DNA of 47,954 nucleotides from JAAYCI01 sp031549285 (GTDB taxonomy: Bacteria; Bacillota; Clostridia; Oscillospirales; Ruminococcaceae): NCBI GenBank assembly GCA_031549285.1, contig JAVBPZ010000001.1, positions 1 to 47,954 on the forward strand. The letters run 5' to 3'. The position numbers were made by a program, and so were the translations under genes. Positions 1 through 10,111 of the stretch are shown in pieces. Below the pieces are notes generated by a model that had not been told where the DNA came from, made no database searches, and worked only from the letters and a program-made list of their open reading frames with translations. Position 1 is the stretch's first letter; each line of letters starts with the position of its first letter.

Positions 1-2
1 AC

Positions 3-3000
3 ACCACCACTGCCACCGTGACGGTGAGCAAAAAAGATGTTGTTGTCCGCGCAGGTGACCGGTCGGTAGCATACGGAACCGACCCGGGCGACATTACCTA
101 CACCGCCAGCTACAGCGGATTTATTACCGGTGAAGATGAAAACAACGCCGCCGGGTTTACCCCGCCGCAGTTTGCCTGCAGCTATACCGACACCACGCCG
201 GTCACTGCGCCAGGTGGCGGGCTGACCATCACCCCCAGCGGCGCGACTGCCACCAACTATGACTTCGATTATGCCTCCGGCAAGCTGACCGTAACCGCCA
301 GCGGCACATTTGACGCTACCCCCGACAGCGGCAACGTAACCGTCGCCGACTACAGCGCAGCCTATGACGGCGCGCGGCATCTGCCCAGCGTTACCACCAC
401 CGTGGACGGCGCTACCATCTCCTACAGCGCCAATGGTAGCACCTGGTACGAGGGCGAAGCCGCCGCACTGACCGCAAACGTGGGTGTGAAGGACTATACT
501 GCCATCCCGGTGACGGTGCACATCAAGGTTGCCAAGGACGGCTATGCCGACTACACCACCACCGCTACCGTGACGGTGAACAAAAAAGAGGTCACCGCGA
601 CGGCAGACGACCAGGAAATACCATTCGGCACCGATCCTTCTTCCATCGATTTTACCATTGTATACACCGGCTTTGTCTCTGGTGAAAACGAAACCAATGC
701 CGCCGGGTTTACCGCGCCGCAAATTGATTGTGAATATTCCGATACCACACCTCTTACCATGCGCGGCGACAGGCTTCTCATCACACCCTCCGGCGCATCC
801 GCCACCAACTATTCCTTTGAATATACCGCCGGCCATTTGGGCGTAACGCCCATTGGAACTTTTGAGGACGGTGAGCAAACCGGCAACGTAACCATCGCCA
901 ATTACTCCGGCACCTATGATGGCGCGCGGCATCTGCCCAGCGTTTCCACCACCGTGGACGGCGCCACCGTCTCCTACAGCGCCAACGGCATTGACTATTA
1001 CGAAGGCGAATCCGCCGCTCTGACCGCCGGTGTGGGCGCGAAGGACTACACCACCTACCCCGTAACGGTATATATTAAGGTTGAATGCCCCGGCTATTTC
1101 GAATATACCAACAATCCCACCGTGGCCGTGAGCAAAAAGGCCGTGACCGTGACCGCCGACAACCAGTCAACCATCTACGGCACCGACCCGGGCGATATTA
1201 CCCATGCCGCCAGCTACAGCGGGTTTGTTGCCGGCGAAGATGAAACCAACGCCGCCGGGTTTATCCCGCCGCAGTTTGCCTGCGCGTATATCGCTACCAC
1301 GCCGGTGACCACCCTGGGCAGCGAATTGACCATTACGCCCAGCGGCGCGGCTGCCACAAACTATACCTTCACCTACAACACTGGCAAGCTGACCGTTACC
1401 GCCAGCGGCACGTTTGACGACGACCCTGACGACGGCAACGTAACCGTAAGTGATTACTCCGGCACCTATGACGGCGCGTGGCATCTGCCCAGCGTCTCTT
1501 CCACCGTGTCCGGCGCGGTTATCTCTTACAGCTCCAACGGCAGCACCTGGTACGACGACGAAGCCGTCGCGCTGGGCGCGAAGGACTATACCGCCACCCC
1601 GGTAACGGTGTTTATCAAGGTTGCCAAGGACGGCTATGCCGACTACATCACCACCGCGACCGTGACGGTGAATAAAAAGGTCGTGTCCGTGACCGCGGAC
1701 GATATGGAAGTCGTCTATGGTGCTTCCGCTGCTACAATCATCTACACCGCCAGCTACAGTGGATTTTCCACCGGCGAAAATGAAACCAACGCCGCCGGGT
1801 TCGTCGGACCACAGTTCCATTGCACCTATGTTGCCTTCACGCCGGTGACCGCTCCGGGCAACGAATTGACCATTACGCCCAGCGGCGCGGCTGCCACGAA
1901 CTATATCTTCACCTACAATACCGGCAAGCTGGCCGTTACTGCCGACGGCGCGTTTGATCCCACCCCCGGCAGCGGCAACGTAACCGTCGCCGACTACTCC
2001 GGCACCTATGATGGCGCGCGGCATCTGCCCAACGTCTCTTCTACCCTGTCCGGCGTTACCGTTTCCTACAGCGGGGATGGCGGCAGCACCTGGTATGAGG
2101 GCGAAGCCGCCGCGTTGACCGCCGGTGTGGGCGCAAAGGACTACAGCGCAGGATATGCCGAGGTTACCATCAAGATTTCCAAGCCCGGCTATACAGACTA
2201 CATCACCACCGCCACTGCAGAAGTTCACCAAAAAACTGTAGCCGTAACAGCGCTGGACCAAAGCGTCGTATATGGTACGGCCCCGGAAGACATTGATTTC
2301 GCGGTCACCTATGATGGGTTTGTGGATGGTGAAAGCGAATATAACGCCGAAGGGTTTGTCCCGGTGGAGATTGATTGCAATTACACCGCCACCACGGCGG
2401 TGACCGCTGTTGGCAGTGAAATCGCCATCACACCATATGACGGCGGCGCCCGGAACTATACCTTCACCTACAACACCGGCAAGCTGACCGTTACCGCAAA
2501 CGGCACGTTTGATCCCACCCCCGGCAGCGGCAACGTAACCGTCATCGACTATGACGACGCCTATGATGCCGAGTGGCATGTGCCCACCGTTACCAGCAAG
2601 GTGTCCGGCGTTACCGTTTCCTACAGCGCGGACGGCATCACCTGGCACGAGGGCGAGACGGCCGCACTGGCCGCACAAGTAGGCGCAAAGGACTATACCC
2701 CCCATGTGGTGACAGTGAACATTAAAGTGGCCAAGGATGGCTATACCGACTATATCACCACCGGCACTGTGACGGTGAACCAAAAAGCCGTGGCCGTAAC
2801 CCCGCAGAATAAGAGCGTGCCCTACGGCACCAGCCCGGATGAAATAGCCTACACCGCCGCGTACAACGGGTTCCTGAACGGCGAGACCGCGGAAACCGTG
2901 AACGGGTTTGTGGGGGTAGACTTCAGCTGTGACTATACCGCCATCACACCGGTTACTGTATCCGGTGGTGAACTGGTGATTGAAGCCAGCGGCGGGTCCG

Positions 3001-5588
3001 CCGTCAACTACTATTTTGTGTACTACCCGGGATACCTGACCGTTACCCCCATTGGGACGTTTGACGCCACCCCCGAAAACGGCAATGTGAGCGTGGCCGC
3101 CTACAGCGCAGCCTATGACGGCGCACGGCATCTGCCTACCGTTTCCACCACCGTACCTGGCGCTGTCATCTCCTATAGCGCCAACGGCGCCATATGGTAC
3201 GAAGGCGAAACCGCCGCACTGACCGCAAATGTGGGCACGAAGGACTATACCGCCACCCCGGTGACGGTGCACATTAAAGTTGCCATGGACGGCTATGCCG
3301 ACTACACCACCACCGCTACGGTTACAGTGAGCAAAAAGATGGTCGCCGTTACCGCAAACGATGTGGAAACCACCTATGGCACCGCCACGGGCGATATCAC
3401 CTACAGCGCCAGCTACAGTGGCTTTGCGACCGGTGAAGACGAAACCAACGCCGCCGGGTTTACCCCGCCACAGTTCGCCTGCAGCTACACCGACACCACA
3501 CCGGTAAGCGCACCCGGTGGCGGGCTGGATATTACCGCCAGCGGCGCGTCCTCCACGAACTATACCTTCACCTACAACACCGGCAAACTGACCGTTATTA
3601 CCAATGGGGCGTTTGATTCCACCCCCGAAAGCGGCAACGTGACCGTGGCCGACTACAGCGCAGCCTATGACGGCGCGCGGCATCTGCCGGCGGTTTCCAC
3701 CACCGTGTCCGGTGCTGTTATCTCCTACAGCGCCAACGGCAGCACCTGGTACGAGGGCGCTGGCGCCGCGCTGACCGCGAACGTGGGTGCGAAGGACTAT
3801 ACCGTCACCCCGGTGACGGTGCATATCAAGATTGCCAAGGACGGATATGCCGACTACACCACCACCGCTACGGTAACGGTGAGCAAAAAATCGGTCAGCG
3901 TAACGGCAAACGACCTGCAGACCAGCTTTGGCACCGACCCGGGCGACATTACCTTTACCGCCAGCTACAGCGGGTTCATCACCGGCGAGAATGAAACCAA
4001 TGCCACCGGGTTTACCCCGCCACAGTTTGCCTGCAGTTACACCGATACCTCGGCAGTTACCGCACCGGGCGCCGGGCTGGCTATTACGCCCAGCGGCGCG
4101 GCGGCAACAAACTACACTTTCACCTACACCCCGGGCGCGCTGACGGTTATCGCCAGCACCATTTTCGACGGAACGCCCGGCACCGGCAACCTGACCGTTT
4201 CTCCATACAGCGGCGTGTATGACGGCGCACGGCATCTGCCGGCCGTCTCCACCACCGTGCCGGGTGCCGTTATCTCCTACAGCGCCGACGGCACCACCTG
4301 GCACGAAGGCGAAGCTGCCGCACTGGCTGCAAATGTGGGCGCGAAGAACTACACCTCTACCCCGATGACGGTGTCCATTAAAATCTCGAAGGATGGCTAT
4401 GGTGATTATACCACTACCTCCACGGTGTCCATCAGCAAGAAAACCGTGGCTGTCACCGCGCAGAACGCCAGCGTGGTCTATGGTTCCAGTCCTTCTTCCC
4501 TCACCCTGGCTGCCAGCTACAGCGGCTTTGTAAACGGGGAGAACGCCGGTACTGCGGGCGTTACAGGACTCGGGTTTGACTGTGCCTATTCCGCCACATC
4601 GCCCGTGAGCGCTCTGGGCGGCGAAATAGCCATCACGCCCAAAAACGCACAAGCCATTAACTATGCCTTTACCTACACCCCCGGCAAACTGAATGTGCAG
4701 AAGCGGGTCATCGCCTTAAAGGTAGGCGATGCTTCCGCCACACATACCGGCAGCACGCTGCATGTACCCGCCACCGTAATGGTGGTCTCCGGCATAGGGC
4801 ACGGGCTGGCCGCCAACCACTCGGTCATTTCGGTGGCCGAAGGCACCGGCCTGGATGTGGGAACCGGCGAAACCCGCCTGGTCAGCGTAACTATTAAGAA
4901 TGGCCTGACCGATGTGACCGCGAACTACACCATTCAAGAACAGCGTGGGCAGTTCACCATTCTGCCAGCCCCCACACCGGAAACACCACCGGCAGAACCG
5001 GAGTCCACCACATCCACCGCCTCGTCCAGGGCCGGCACCAGCAGTTCCTCCAGCAGCAAGGCCACCAGTTCCAGCTCTTCCAGCAAGAAGAATGGAACCA
5101 GTAACGAAAATGGCAATGGAGGCGATGGAAGCGGCAACAACGAAGACGGAAATGGTGGAAACGGCACCGGTGGAGGCGCGGGTGGAAACGCAGGCGGCAA
5201 TGCCGGTGGAGGCGCGGGCGCCTCTGAACCGCCGACCGCGGTAGCGCCAGGCGGCAGCTTCGTGGTAACCGGTATCGAGCCCGGCACGCTGAACTGGGAT
5301 CCTTCGTTCTTCTCGGTAAAATTGAGCAACGACGGAACGTCGGCCACCATTACCCCGCTGAAACCCGGCGAGAGTGTTCTGAGCTGGAAAGACCTGAACG
5401 GACAGTCCATTGAACACCCCGTAACCATCTCGGACGCGGCGGCGCCTCTGGCGAACAACGGCGGCGCATCCTCCTTCCCGTGGCTGCCGGTCAGCATGGT
5501 GGGCATGGCCCTGCTGGTGCTGCTGGTACTGTTCCTGCTGCGGCGCAGAAAGGATGATGGCGAGGATGTCCCCACACACATTAAATAG
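3..5588 (+). CDS. Giant MBG-repeat cell-surface protein, 5' end outside window
   Basis: The frame is already open at the left edge, so this is only the C-terminal ~1860 residues. It consists of a tandem unit of about 184 residues (552 bp), with boundaries near 23, 575, 1127, 1667, 2222, 2774, 3326, 3878 and 4430. Each unit has an MBG-like half (YGTxPxxIxYxxxYxGFxxGE ... NYxFxYxxGxLTV) and a second beta-rich half (YDGARHLP, then VSYSxNG and GAKDYT). The third complete unit lacks 4 residues and the next has one extra. After the repeats come a Ser/Thr-rich then Gly/Asn-rich linker, a small Ig-like domain, a membrane helix (about LPVSMVGMALLVLLVLFLL) and a basic tail. No LPXTG motif is seen, so anchoring is by the helix. 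Such repeats usually form adhesin stalks; the ligand is unknown. A bidirectional terminator follows. Confidence 0.85.
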   Translation, partial: TTTATVTVSKKDVVVRAGDRSVAYGTDPGDITYTASYSGFITGEDENNAAGFTPPQFACSYTDTTPVTAPGGGLTITPSGATATNYDFDYASGKLTVTASGTFDATPDSGNVTVADYSAAYDGARHLPSVTTTVDGATISYSANGSTWYEGEAAALTANVGVKDYTAIPVTVHIKVAKDGYADYTTTATVTVNKKEVTATADDQEIPFGTDPSSIDFTIVYTGFVSGENETNAAGFTAPQIDCEYSDTTPLTMRGDRLLITPSGASATNYSFEYTAGHLGVTPIGTFEDGEQTGNVTIANYSGTYDGARHLPSVSTTVDGATVSYSANGIDYYEGESAALTAGVGAKDYTTYPVTVYIKVECPGYFEYTNNPTVAVSKKAVTVTADNQSTIYGTDPGDITHAASYSGFVAGEDETNAAGFIPPQFACAYIATTPVTTLGSELTITPSGAAATNYTFTYNTGKLTVTASGTFDDDPDDGNVTVSDYSGTYDGAWHLPSVSSTVSGAVISYSSNGSTWYDDEAVALGAKDYTATPVTVFIKVAKDGYADYITTATVTVNKKVVSVTADDMEVVYGASAATIIYTASYSGFSTGENETNAAGFVGPQFHCTYVAFTPVTAPGNELTITPSGAAATNYIFTYNTGKLAVTADGAFDPTPGSGNVTVADYSGTYDGARHLPNVSSTLSGVTVSYSGDGGSTWYEGEAAALTAGVGAKDYSAGYAEVTIKISKPGYTDYITTATAEVHQKTVAVTALDQSVVYGTAPEDIDFAVTYDGFVDGESEYNAEGFVPVEIDCNYTATTAVTAVGSEIAITPYDGGARNYTFTYNTGKLTVTANGTFDPTPGSGNVTVIDYDDAYDAEWHVPTVTSKVSGVTVSYSADGITWHEGETAALAAQVGAKDYTPHVVTVNIKVAKDGYTDYITTGTVTVNQKAVAVTPQNKSVPYGTSPDEIAYTAAYNGFLNGETAETVNGFVGVDFSCDYTAITPVTVSGGELVIEASGGSAVNYYFVYYPGYLTVTPIGTFDATPENGNVSVAAYSAAYDGARHLPTVSTTVPGAVISYSANGAIWYEGETAALTANVGTKDYTATPVTVHIKVAMDGYADYTTTATVTVSKKMVAVTANDVETTYGTATGDITYSASYSGFATGEDETNAAGFTPPQFACSYTDTTPVSAPGGGLDITASGASSTNYTFTYNTGKLTVITNGAFDSTPESGNVTVADYSAAYDGARHLPAVSTTVSGAVISYSANGSTWYEGAGAALTANVGAKDYTVTPVTVHIKIAKDGYADYTTTATVTVSKKSVSVTANDLQTSFGTDPGDITFTASYSGFITGENETNATGFTPPQFACSYTDTSAVTAPGAGLAITPSGAAATNYTFTYTPGALTVIASTIFDGTPGTGNLTVSPYSGVYDGARHLPAVSTTVPGAVISYSADGTTWHEGEAAALAANVGAKNYTSTPMTVSIKISKDGYGDYTTTSTVSISKKTVAVTAQNASVVYGSSPSSLTLAASYSGFVNGENAGTAGVTGLGFDCAYSATSPVSALGGEIAITPKNAQAINYAFTYTPGKLNVQKRVIALKVGDASATHTGSTLHVPATVMVVSGIGHGLAANHSVISVAEGTGLDVGTGETRLVSVTIKNGLTDVTANYTIQEQRGQFTILPAPTPETPPAEPESTTSTASSRAGTSSSSSSKATSSSSSSKKNGTSNENGNGGDGSGNNEDGNGGNGTGGGAGGNAGGNAGGGAGASEPPTAVAPGGSFVVTGIEPGTLNWDPSFFSVKLSNDGTSATITPLKPGESVLSWKDLNGQSIEHPVTISDAAAPLANNGGASSFPWLPVSMVGMALLVLLVLFLLRRRKDDGEDVPTHIK

Positions 5589-5683
5589 GCATTTCAGACG
5601 ATATACTATCGGAAGAAAGGGGCAACGCCTATAAGAAAAGCGGCTTCGAAAACTAAGCATATCAGCTAGTAAATTTAAAAGAA

Positions 5684-5715
5684 GGACGCCTTGCCAAATA
5701 CGTGGCAAGGCGTCC
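5684..5715. terminator. Bidirectional intrinsic terminator
   Basis: Perfect 13-bp stem (5684-5696 with 5703-5715) and a 6-nt loop, followed on the plus strand by a T-rich run and on the minus strand by TTCTTTT. It lies between the convergent surface-protein and sugar-kinase genes and can serve both. Confidence 0.9.
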
Positions 5716-5736
5716 TTTGTTTGTTTCGAATGGGCA

Positions 5737-6696
5737 TTACAGGATCAGCTTCGGCTCCTGCTGCATACAGCGGGCCACTTCCTCGGGGCTGGGCATGCTG
5801 GAAATGCCACCCGGCTTGGTGGTGGCCAGGGCGCTGACCGCGCCGGCATACTCCACCATTTTGTCCAGTATTGCAGGCACCAGCATGGTTGCCAGCGGTT
5901 TTTTACTGCTTAAAATATATGTGAGCACCGCGCCGATGAATGCGTCGCCGGCGCCGGTGGTGTCCTGTACCACCAGGTCGTAGGTGGGCTGCCGGGCAAA
6001 ATGCGTCCCGGTGTGGTAGGCACACCCGGCCGGCCCCAGCGTAACCAGCACCAGCGCCGGGCCCATCGCCTGCAGCGCCGCCGCGCCGGCCTCTATATCC
6101 GATATGCCGGTTAAAAACTCCAGCTCCTCGCCGGAAACCTTCACAATATCCGCCAGGCCCATGCCTTCCAGCATGTATTCCTTTGCTTCCTCCATGTTGG
6201 CCCACAAAAGCGGGCGCAGGTTGGGGTCGTAGGAGATGAGCAAACCGTTGTTTTTGGCGCACAGCACCGCCTGAAAAGTGGCGCTGCGGCTGGGTTCATC
6301 GGTCAGCGACAGGGACCCAAAGTGAAACGCCCGTGCGTTGTTTATCAGGTTATAGTCCACATCCGCGCCCCGCAGCATGGTGTCGGCCCCGGGCTTGCGC
6401 ACAAAGGTAAACGAACGGTCACCGCTTTCATTCAGCTGCACAAACGCCAGCGTGGTGCACGCTGTTTGTGTATAGCGCAAGCCGGTGGTGTCAACACCCA
6501 CCTTTTTCAGGTCCGCTTCCAGCATATGGCCAAAACCGTCGTCCCCCACCATACCGATGAAGGCGGTCCGCAGGCCCAGGCGGGTGGCCGCCGCCAGCAC
6601 ATTGGCCGGCGCGCCGCCCGGGTTCGCAAAAAACGTGCGGGGCGCGGTGGGGGTGAAATCTACCAGTAACTCCCCGAATGCCACCAAATCCATCAT
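5737..6696 (-). CDS. PfkB-family carbohydrate kinase, fructokinase-like
   Basis: A 319-residue ribokinase/PfkB-fold kinase that would phosphorylate a sugar, probably fructose, with ATP in the cytoplasm. The N-terminal strand MDLVAFGELLVDF, the first PfkB signature (GGAPANVLAAATRLG) and the second signature DTTGAGDAFIGAVL with its catalytic Asp are all present. The start is the ATG pair at 6691-6696, because AGGAGG lies 6-9 nt upstream; the longer frame upstream has no ribosome binding site. It stands alone between a terminator and the helicase gene, with no sugar transporter beside it, so the exact substrate is inferred from family resemblance only. Confidence 0.88.
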   Translation of the reverse strand: MMDLVAFGELLVDFTPTAPRTFFANPGGAPANVLAAATRLGLRTAFIGMVGDDGFGHMLEADLKKVGVDTTGLRYTQTACTTLAFVQLNESGDRSFTFVRKPGADTMLRGADVDYNLINNARAFHFGSLSLTDEPSRSATFQAVLCAKNNGLLISYDPNLRPLLWANMEEAKEYMLEGMGLADIVKVSGEELEFLTGISDIEAGAAALQAMGPALVLVTLGPAGCAYHTGTHFARQPTYDLVVQDTTGAGDAFIGAVLTYILSSKKPLATMLVPAILDKMVEYAGAVSALATTKPGGISSMPSPEEVARCMQQEPKLIL

Positions 6697-6825
6697 AGGA
6701 TTCCTCCTCTGCATACGTTTGCCGTCCTGCGGCAGGGTATCGGTACAAAAACAGATCCTGTTCCGTACGGTCATGCTCTGCCAAAGTGACTTTTTTACGA
6801 AAAAGTATCCGGCATTTTGGCGCCA

Positions 6826-9747
6826 TTACGTCGTCCCATCCCTATCCAGCCCCGGCACCAAGCCCCTAAAGAACCGCTTAATCCTGTCCCGCATTTTTGC
6901 CTTTGCCCCCGCTGCCAGCATCCCGGCGGTATGTCCCCGCCGCACCAGGCGTTTGCTTTCAATAAAAGCGCCGTTGCGGTTGATGTACCCTCGTTTGAGG
7001 CCCTTCAGCAAAGAGTCCCGATTGTTTGGGGTGTACACAAGCCGGAAACGGCCCACACCCTTCACCAGATATTTCCGGAAGACGTCAATGCGCTTGCGGT
7101 GGTTTGCAATAACAGCCGGGCAGGCATAGCTCTTGGCATAGTCCGGTATCTTCCAGAACAAAAAGCGCCGCTCGCGAATAATGAGGTAGCGTGGACTGTC
7201 ATAGGGCGAAAACAGCTCCGCCAGCGCGCTGCAAAACAGCTGCTTTTCTCGCAGGCTTCCATCGGCAAGGGCACAGTCTATCCACAGACCGTGCGGGTCA
7301 GCTTGCATCTCCAGCCGGGCGCCTGGCGAACAAATCTCGCCCAGTTCCCACAACGTGTCGAACAAGCTTTGCGCCAACCGCCGGATGTATTTCTCCGGTG
7401 AAAGGATGCGCAGCGTCAGGTAAAACCCCCAGAATACCAGACCGGAAGCTATCAGGCAGGCCGCGCCGGCGATAAGATACGCCTTCCAGCTCCACATAAA
7501 CTGGGGGATAGCCCATAAAAAGCCGACGATGGCAGACAGTGCCACCGCGAGACCGGAAGCCCGCATAACATTGGAAAAGAAGAAATGGGGCGGCGCGGCG
7601 GTGTATGGAACATCGGCCACGCCCAGTATCTGCGGTGTAGTTCCCTTTGGCAGCACCGCAGCCCAAGCGTTGGCCGTGCCCAGTCTGTCAGACGCCCGTT
7701 CCAGCATCTGGCGATTAACCGCTTCGATATCCATCGTCTCGTAGGGTGGCTGGACAATGTACACCCGGCCGATACCGCTCTCGATGCTGTCCCCGTGGTA
7801 GGAAGGCGCCATGAAGCAGTCGAAGCGGCGCTTCAGCGTTTCAAAATCGTCGCTCGGTATCGGCTCGTGCAGACCGTCTTCTGCCGGTGCCGGCGGCAGA
7901 AGAGTGGCCAGGTGCCAGATGTTCGAGACCTTACCGAGGTTGGCGGGGTCGCGGCGGATGGCCCGGCCGCGCATCTGGTTGGATAGCACAAAGCTGCCCA
8001 CATAGCTTGCCAGCACCAGGCTGTTGATGCAGGGCGAGTCCCAGCCTTCCCCCAGCAAAGACTTGGTACCAATCAAAACCTGCACCTGCCCCGCGGCGAA
8101 CAGCGCCGTAAGAATGGCCACCTTCTGGCGGTTCCCAGCGGAAAAGTCAACCTCGCAGTAAGGTGCGCCCAATACAGGCCGGCTGGTGAAGGCAGCACCA
8201 TACATCTGGCATTCTGAAGAAAGAGCGGCCAGCACCGCCACGGGCAGCAGCACCAGCGAACCCGTGAGCAGGGCGACAGGCACACTGGGCGGCAAATGGC
8301 GGCGCAATAGCTCGAATATAGACACGCTGTCCAGGCCGGACAATGGGGCGTCTGTGCCAATGACCGGCAGCAGCTCTTTTCCAATGTAATCGGTAAGAAT
8401 TACCATGCGCAACGCACCGCCAAGATTTTGCCATTCGGCCGCAGCGATGGCGGCAATGCTCTCCAGCTTGGCCGAGGAACCCGCCAGCCGCCGGTTGAGC
8501 CGTGGGTCGGTATCCAGGTTCAGTTGTCCACGCACCTGCACCCCCGCGCCGACCAACTTTGCCGAGAGTTCCTGTGCCAGTTCTTTGCTGAAAATGTCCG
8601 GGTTGTCCATCACAAAATGGAACGCGGTGGCGGCGGCATTCATGCTAAACGCGGGTACGCGGCCCTTCAGAAACATTTCGCGCGCTGTGCTGTGCGGAAT
8701 GGGAACCCCTTTGTGGGCAGCCAGCACCAACAGCGCCTGTACCCCCTTAACATGAAACATCCGCCAATCCATCCATTTTGCGCTGGCATCCAGCACATGG
8801 GCCTTTTCCAGTATTTCTCCCAGCAATGGGCTTTCGAGAAGTTCGGCCACGCACAGGTATGCCCGGCGCCGATACTCCAGCATGGCGGTTTCTTCATTGC
8901 TGGTGGGGCGGTTGAAATAGAGGAAGTCCTGATGCGGGCATAGGATGCCCTGCTGAACCAGCGCCGGGACGGCTATCTCCTCGTCAATCTCTCCACACAG
9001 GGCGCAGTAACGCCCCCACTCTGCCGCGGTGGCGTCGTAGGGCGGCGTGGCGGTAAGCGAGATAATGGTCATATCCTCCTGTACGGCGCTCACAAATGCT
9101 TCCAGCGCGCGTTGCCAGGCAGATTTCAGGTGATGGGCTTCATCCAGGCACAGGGTGCGTACCCCAGCCTTACGCAAAATATCCACCAACTCCAAACCGT
9201 TATAGTCAATCGCCGCAGCCTCACCGCTTTCTGCCTCCCCCTCCACCAAACGGTTCCATACGGCATATAGCCCCTGGTAGGTAAGGGAGGTAACCAGCGC
9301 GGGAGCGTGCAGATCATAGGAAAGGTAGTTGCCCGTATCAGCACCGGCGGGCAGGAAACAGTCCGCAAAGCGCTGGCCCCACTGGTGTTGGACGGTAACG
9401 GTGGGGGACAGCACCAGCGCCGGCGCGCCCAACCGGCAGATCATCTCAAGACCCATCACCGTTTTGCCGCTGCCGGGCGCGGCCACTATATGAATCTTTT
9501 GGTCATTATTATGGGCGGCCAGGGCGTCCAGTATCCGCTGCTGGTGCGGACGGAACCGGCCTTGGAACGCTATGTTGCCAAATAAGATATCGCCGCCCCC
9601 TCTCGCTACCAATAGATGAATGTTTCTTTTTACAAGTTTTCTCATGCTCGGAACCGATAGGAACATCTGGTAAGGATATTCTATCACACCCGCAAGGTGT
9701 TTGAACATGGAGCCGGTATTGTGGCGCCTTTCAATATATAAATCCAC
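6826..9747 (-). CDS. DEAH-box SF2 helicase with C-terminal membrane hairpin
   Basis: A ~973-residue superfamily 2 helicase/ATPase. Visible motifs: Walker A APGSGKT (residues 90-96), DEAHH (202-206), LTATPP (231-236), motif V-like GTKSLLGEGWDS (560-571) and motif VI QMRGRAIRRD (591-600). A ~250-residue segment separates the two RecA halves. Residues ~727-748 and ~755-780 are two hydrophobic stretches likely to span the membrane, followed by a ~190-residue basic C-terminal region. The ORF opens with GTG at 9747 without a good ribosome binding site; ATG codons at residues 14, 28 and 35 are alternatives, and TGATAGAAT near 9680-9690 could be a -10 element, so the start is uncertain. I do not recognise a named family. 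The gene sits next to a tRNA operon with repeated elements, but no partner defence gene is visible. Confidence 0.75.
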   Translation of the reverse strand: MDLYIERRHNTGSMFKHLAGVIEYPYQMFLSVPSMRKLVKRNIHLLVARGGGDILFGNIAFQGRFRPHQQRILDALAAHNNDQKIHIVAAPGSGKTVMGLEMICRLGAPALVLSPTVTVQHQWGQRFADCFLPAGADTGNYLSYDLHAPALVTSLTYQGLYAVWNRLVEGEAESGEAAAIDYNGLELVDILRKAGVRTLCLDEAHHLKSAWQRALEAFVSAVQEDMTIISLTATPPYDATAAEWGRYCALCGEIDEEIAVPALVQQGILCPHQDFLYFNRPTSNEETAMLEYRRRAYLCVAELLESPLLGEILEKAHVLDASAKWMDWRMFHVKGVQALLVLAAHKGVPIPHSTAREMFLKGRVPAFSMNAAATAFHFVMDNPDIFSKELAQELSAKLVGAGVQVRGQLNLDTDPRLNRRLAGSSAKLESIAAIAAAEWQNLGGALRMVILTDYIGKELLPVIGTDAPLSGLDSVSIFELLRRHLPPSVPVALLTGSLVLLPVAVLAALSSECQMYGAAFTSRPVLGAPYCEVDFSAGNRQKVAILTALFAAGQVQVLIGTKSLLGEGWDSPCINSLVLASYVGSFVLSNQMRGRAIRRDPANLGKVSNIWHLATLLPPAPAEDGLHEPIPSDDFETLKRRFDCFMAPSYHGDSIESGIGRVYIVQPPYETMDIEAVNRQMLERASDRLGTANAWAAVLPKGTTPQILGVADVPYTAAPPHFFFSNVMRASGLAVALSAIVGFLWAIPQFMWSWKAYLIAGAACLIASGLVFWGFYLTLRILSPEKYIRRLAQSLFDTLWELGEICSPGARLEMQADPHGLWIDCALADGSLREKQLFCSALAELFSPYDSPRYLIIRERRFLFWKIPDYAKSYACPAVIANHRKRIDVFRKYLVKGVGRFRLVYTPNNRDSLLKGLKRGYINRNGAFIESKRLVRRGHTAGMLAAGAKAKMRDRIKRFFRGLVPGLDRDGTT

Positions 9748-9932
9748 AAAATGCCAAAGCGGTTTTCAACCCGCTGGCAGAATGCCATCCACCGCTAAAT
9801 TCGCCGCTCGATTTAGACCACACCGTTCGAATCCCTAATCCAACAAAAAAAACCCCGAAAGGGGGATTTGGGGTTGGCTGGCAATTCCAAAGGCGAATTT
9901 TTCTTTTGCCTGGTTCGGCAAGGCAAAGCATA
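9748..9932. other. Intergenic region with small hairpins
   Basis: Between the helicase and the tandem palindromes. It holds a minus-strand terminator (9845-9865), an inverted repeat CTAAAT-N10-ATTTAG (about 9795-9816) and a small hairpin near 9756-9771. No coding capacity is believable here; the ORFs crossing it run through tRNA genes. Confidence 0.5.
9845..9865 (-). terminator. Terminator closing the tRNA operon
   Basis: Minus strand CCCC-TTTC-GGGG hairpin followed by eight T. It lies downstream of tRNA-Gln and the two palindromic units, so those units are probably part of the tRNA primary transcript. Confidence 0.6.
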
Positions 9933-10111
9933 GTTGGCCTGGATGGATAGCTCCTGCGGCGCCGCCGCGCCTCGATCGCAGGAACCATCGATGGTCCGAA
10001 TCCATCCAGTTTTTTTATTTTGGTTGGCCTGGATGGATAGCTCCTGCGGCGCTGCCGCGCCGCGATCGCAGGAACCATCGATGGTCCGAATCCATCCAGT
10101 TTTTTATTTTG
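9933..10111 (-). repeat. Two tandem ~90-bp palindromic elements derived from tRNA-Gln 3' end
   Basis: Unit 1 is 9933-10022 and unit 2 is 10023-10111; they differ only in a few bases and T-run length. Each begins with the same ~15 bases that overlap the tRNA-Gln 3' end (TTGGCCTGGATGGAT on the plus strand). Each ends with an inverted copy of the tRNA T-arm/acceptor region, with one mismatch seen in the core. The centre is a GC-rich nested hairpin (CCTGCG ... CGCAGG). Each unit can fold into one long hairpin. No ORF is encoded. Confidence 0.75.

Noticed and set aside
1167..4652. 1161-codon antisense open frame opposite the surface-protein repeats
   Set aside because: It is a by-product of the repeat's codon bias: the sense frame gives coherent MBG repeats, the antisense product is Gly/His/Arg-rich with no domain sense and no ribosome binding site.
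4716..5708. Minus-strand 330- and 215-codon ORFs opposite the end of the surface gene
   Set aside because: Low-complexity Pro/Ser shadows of the Gly/Ser linker, running through the terminator.
9825..9835. T-loop-like GTTCGAATCCC on the plus strand
   Set aside because: No flanking T-stem pairing, anticodon arm or acceptor could be built, so no third tRNA is called.
9933..10111. CRISPR array
   Set aside because: Two tandem palindromic units without unique spacers and without cas genes; they match tRNA-Gln instead.
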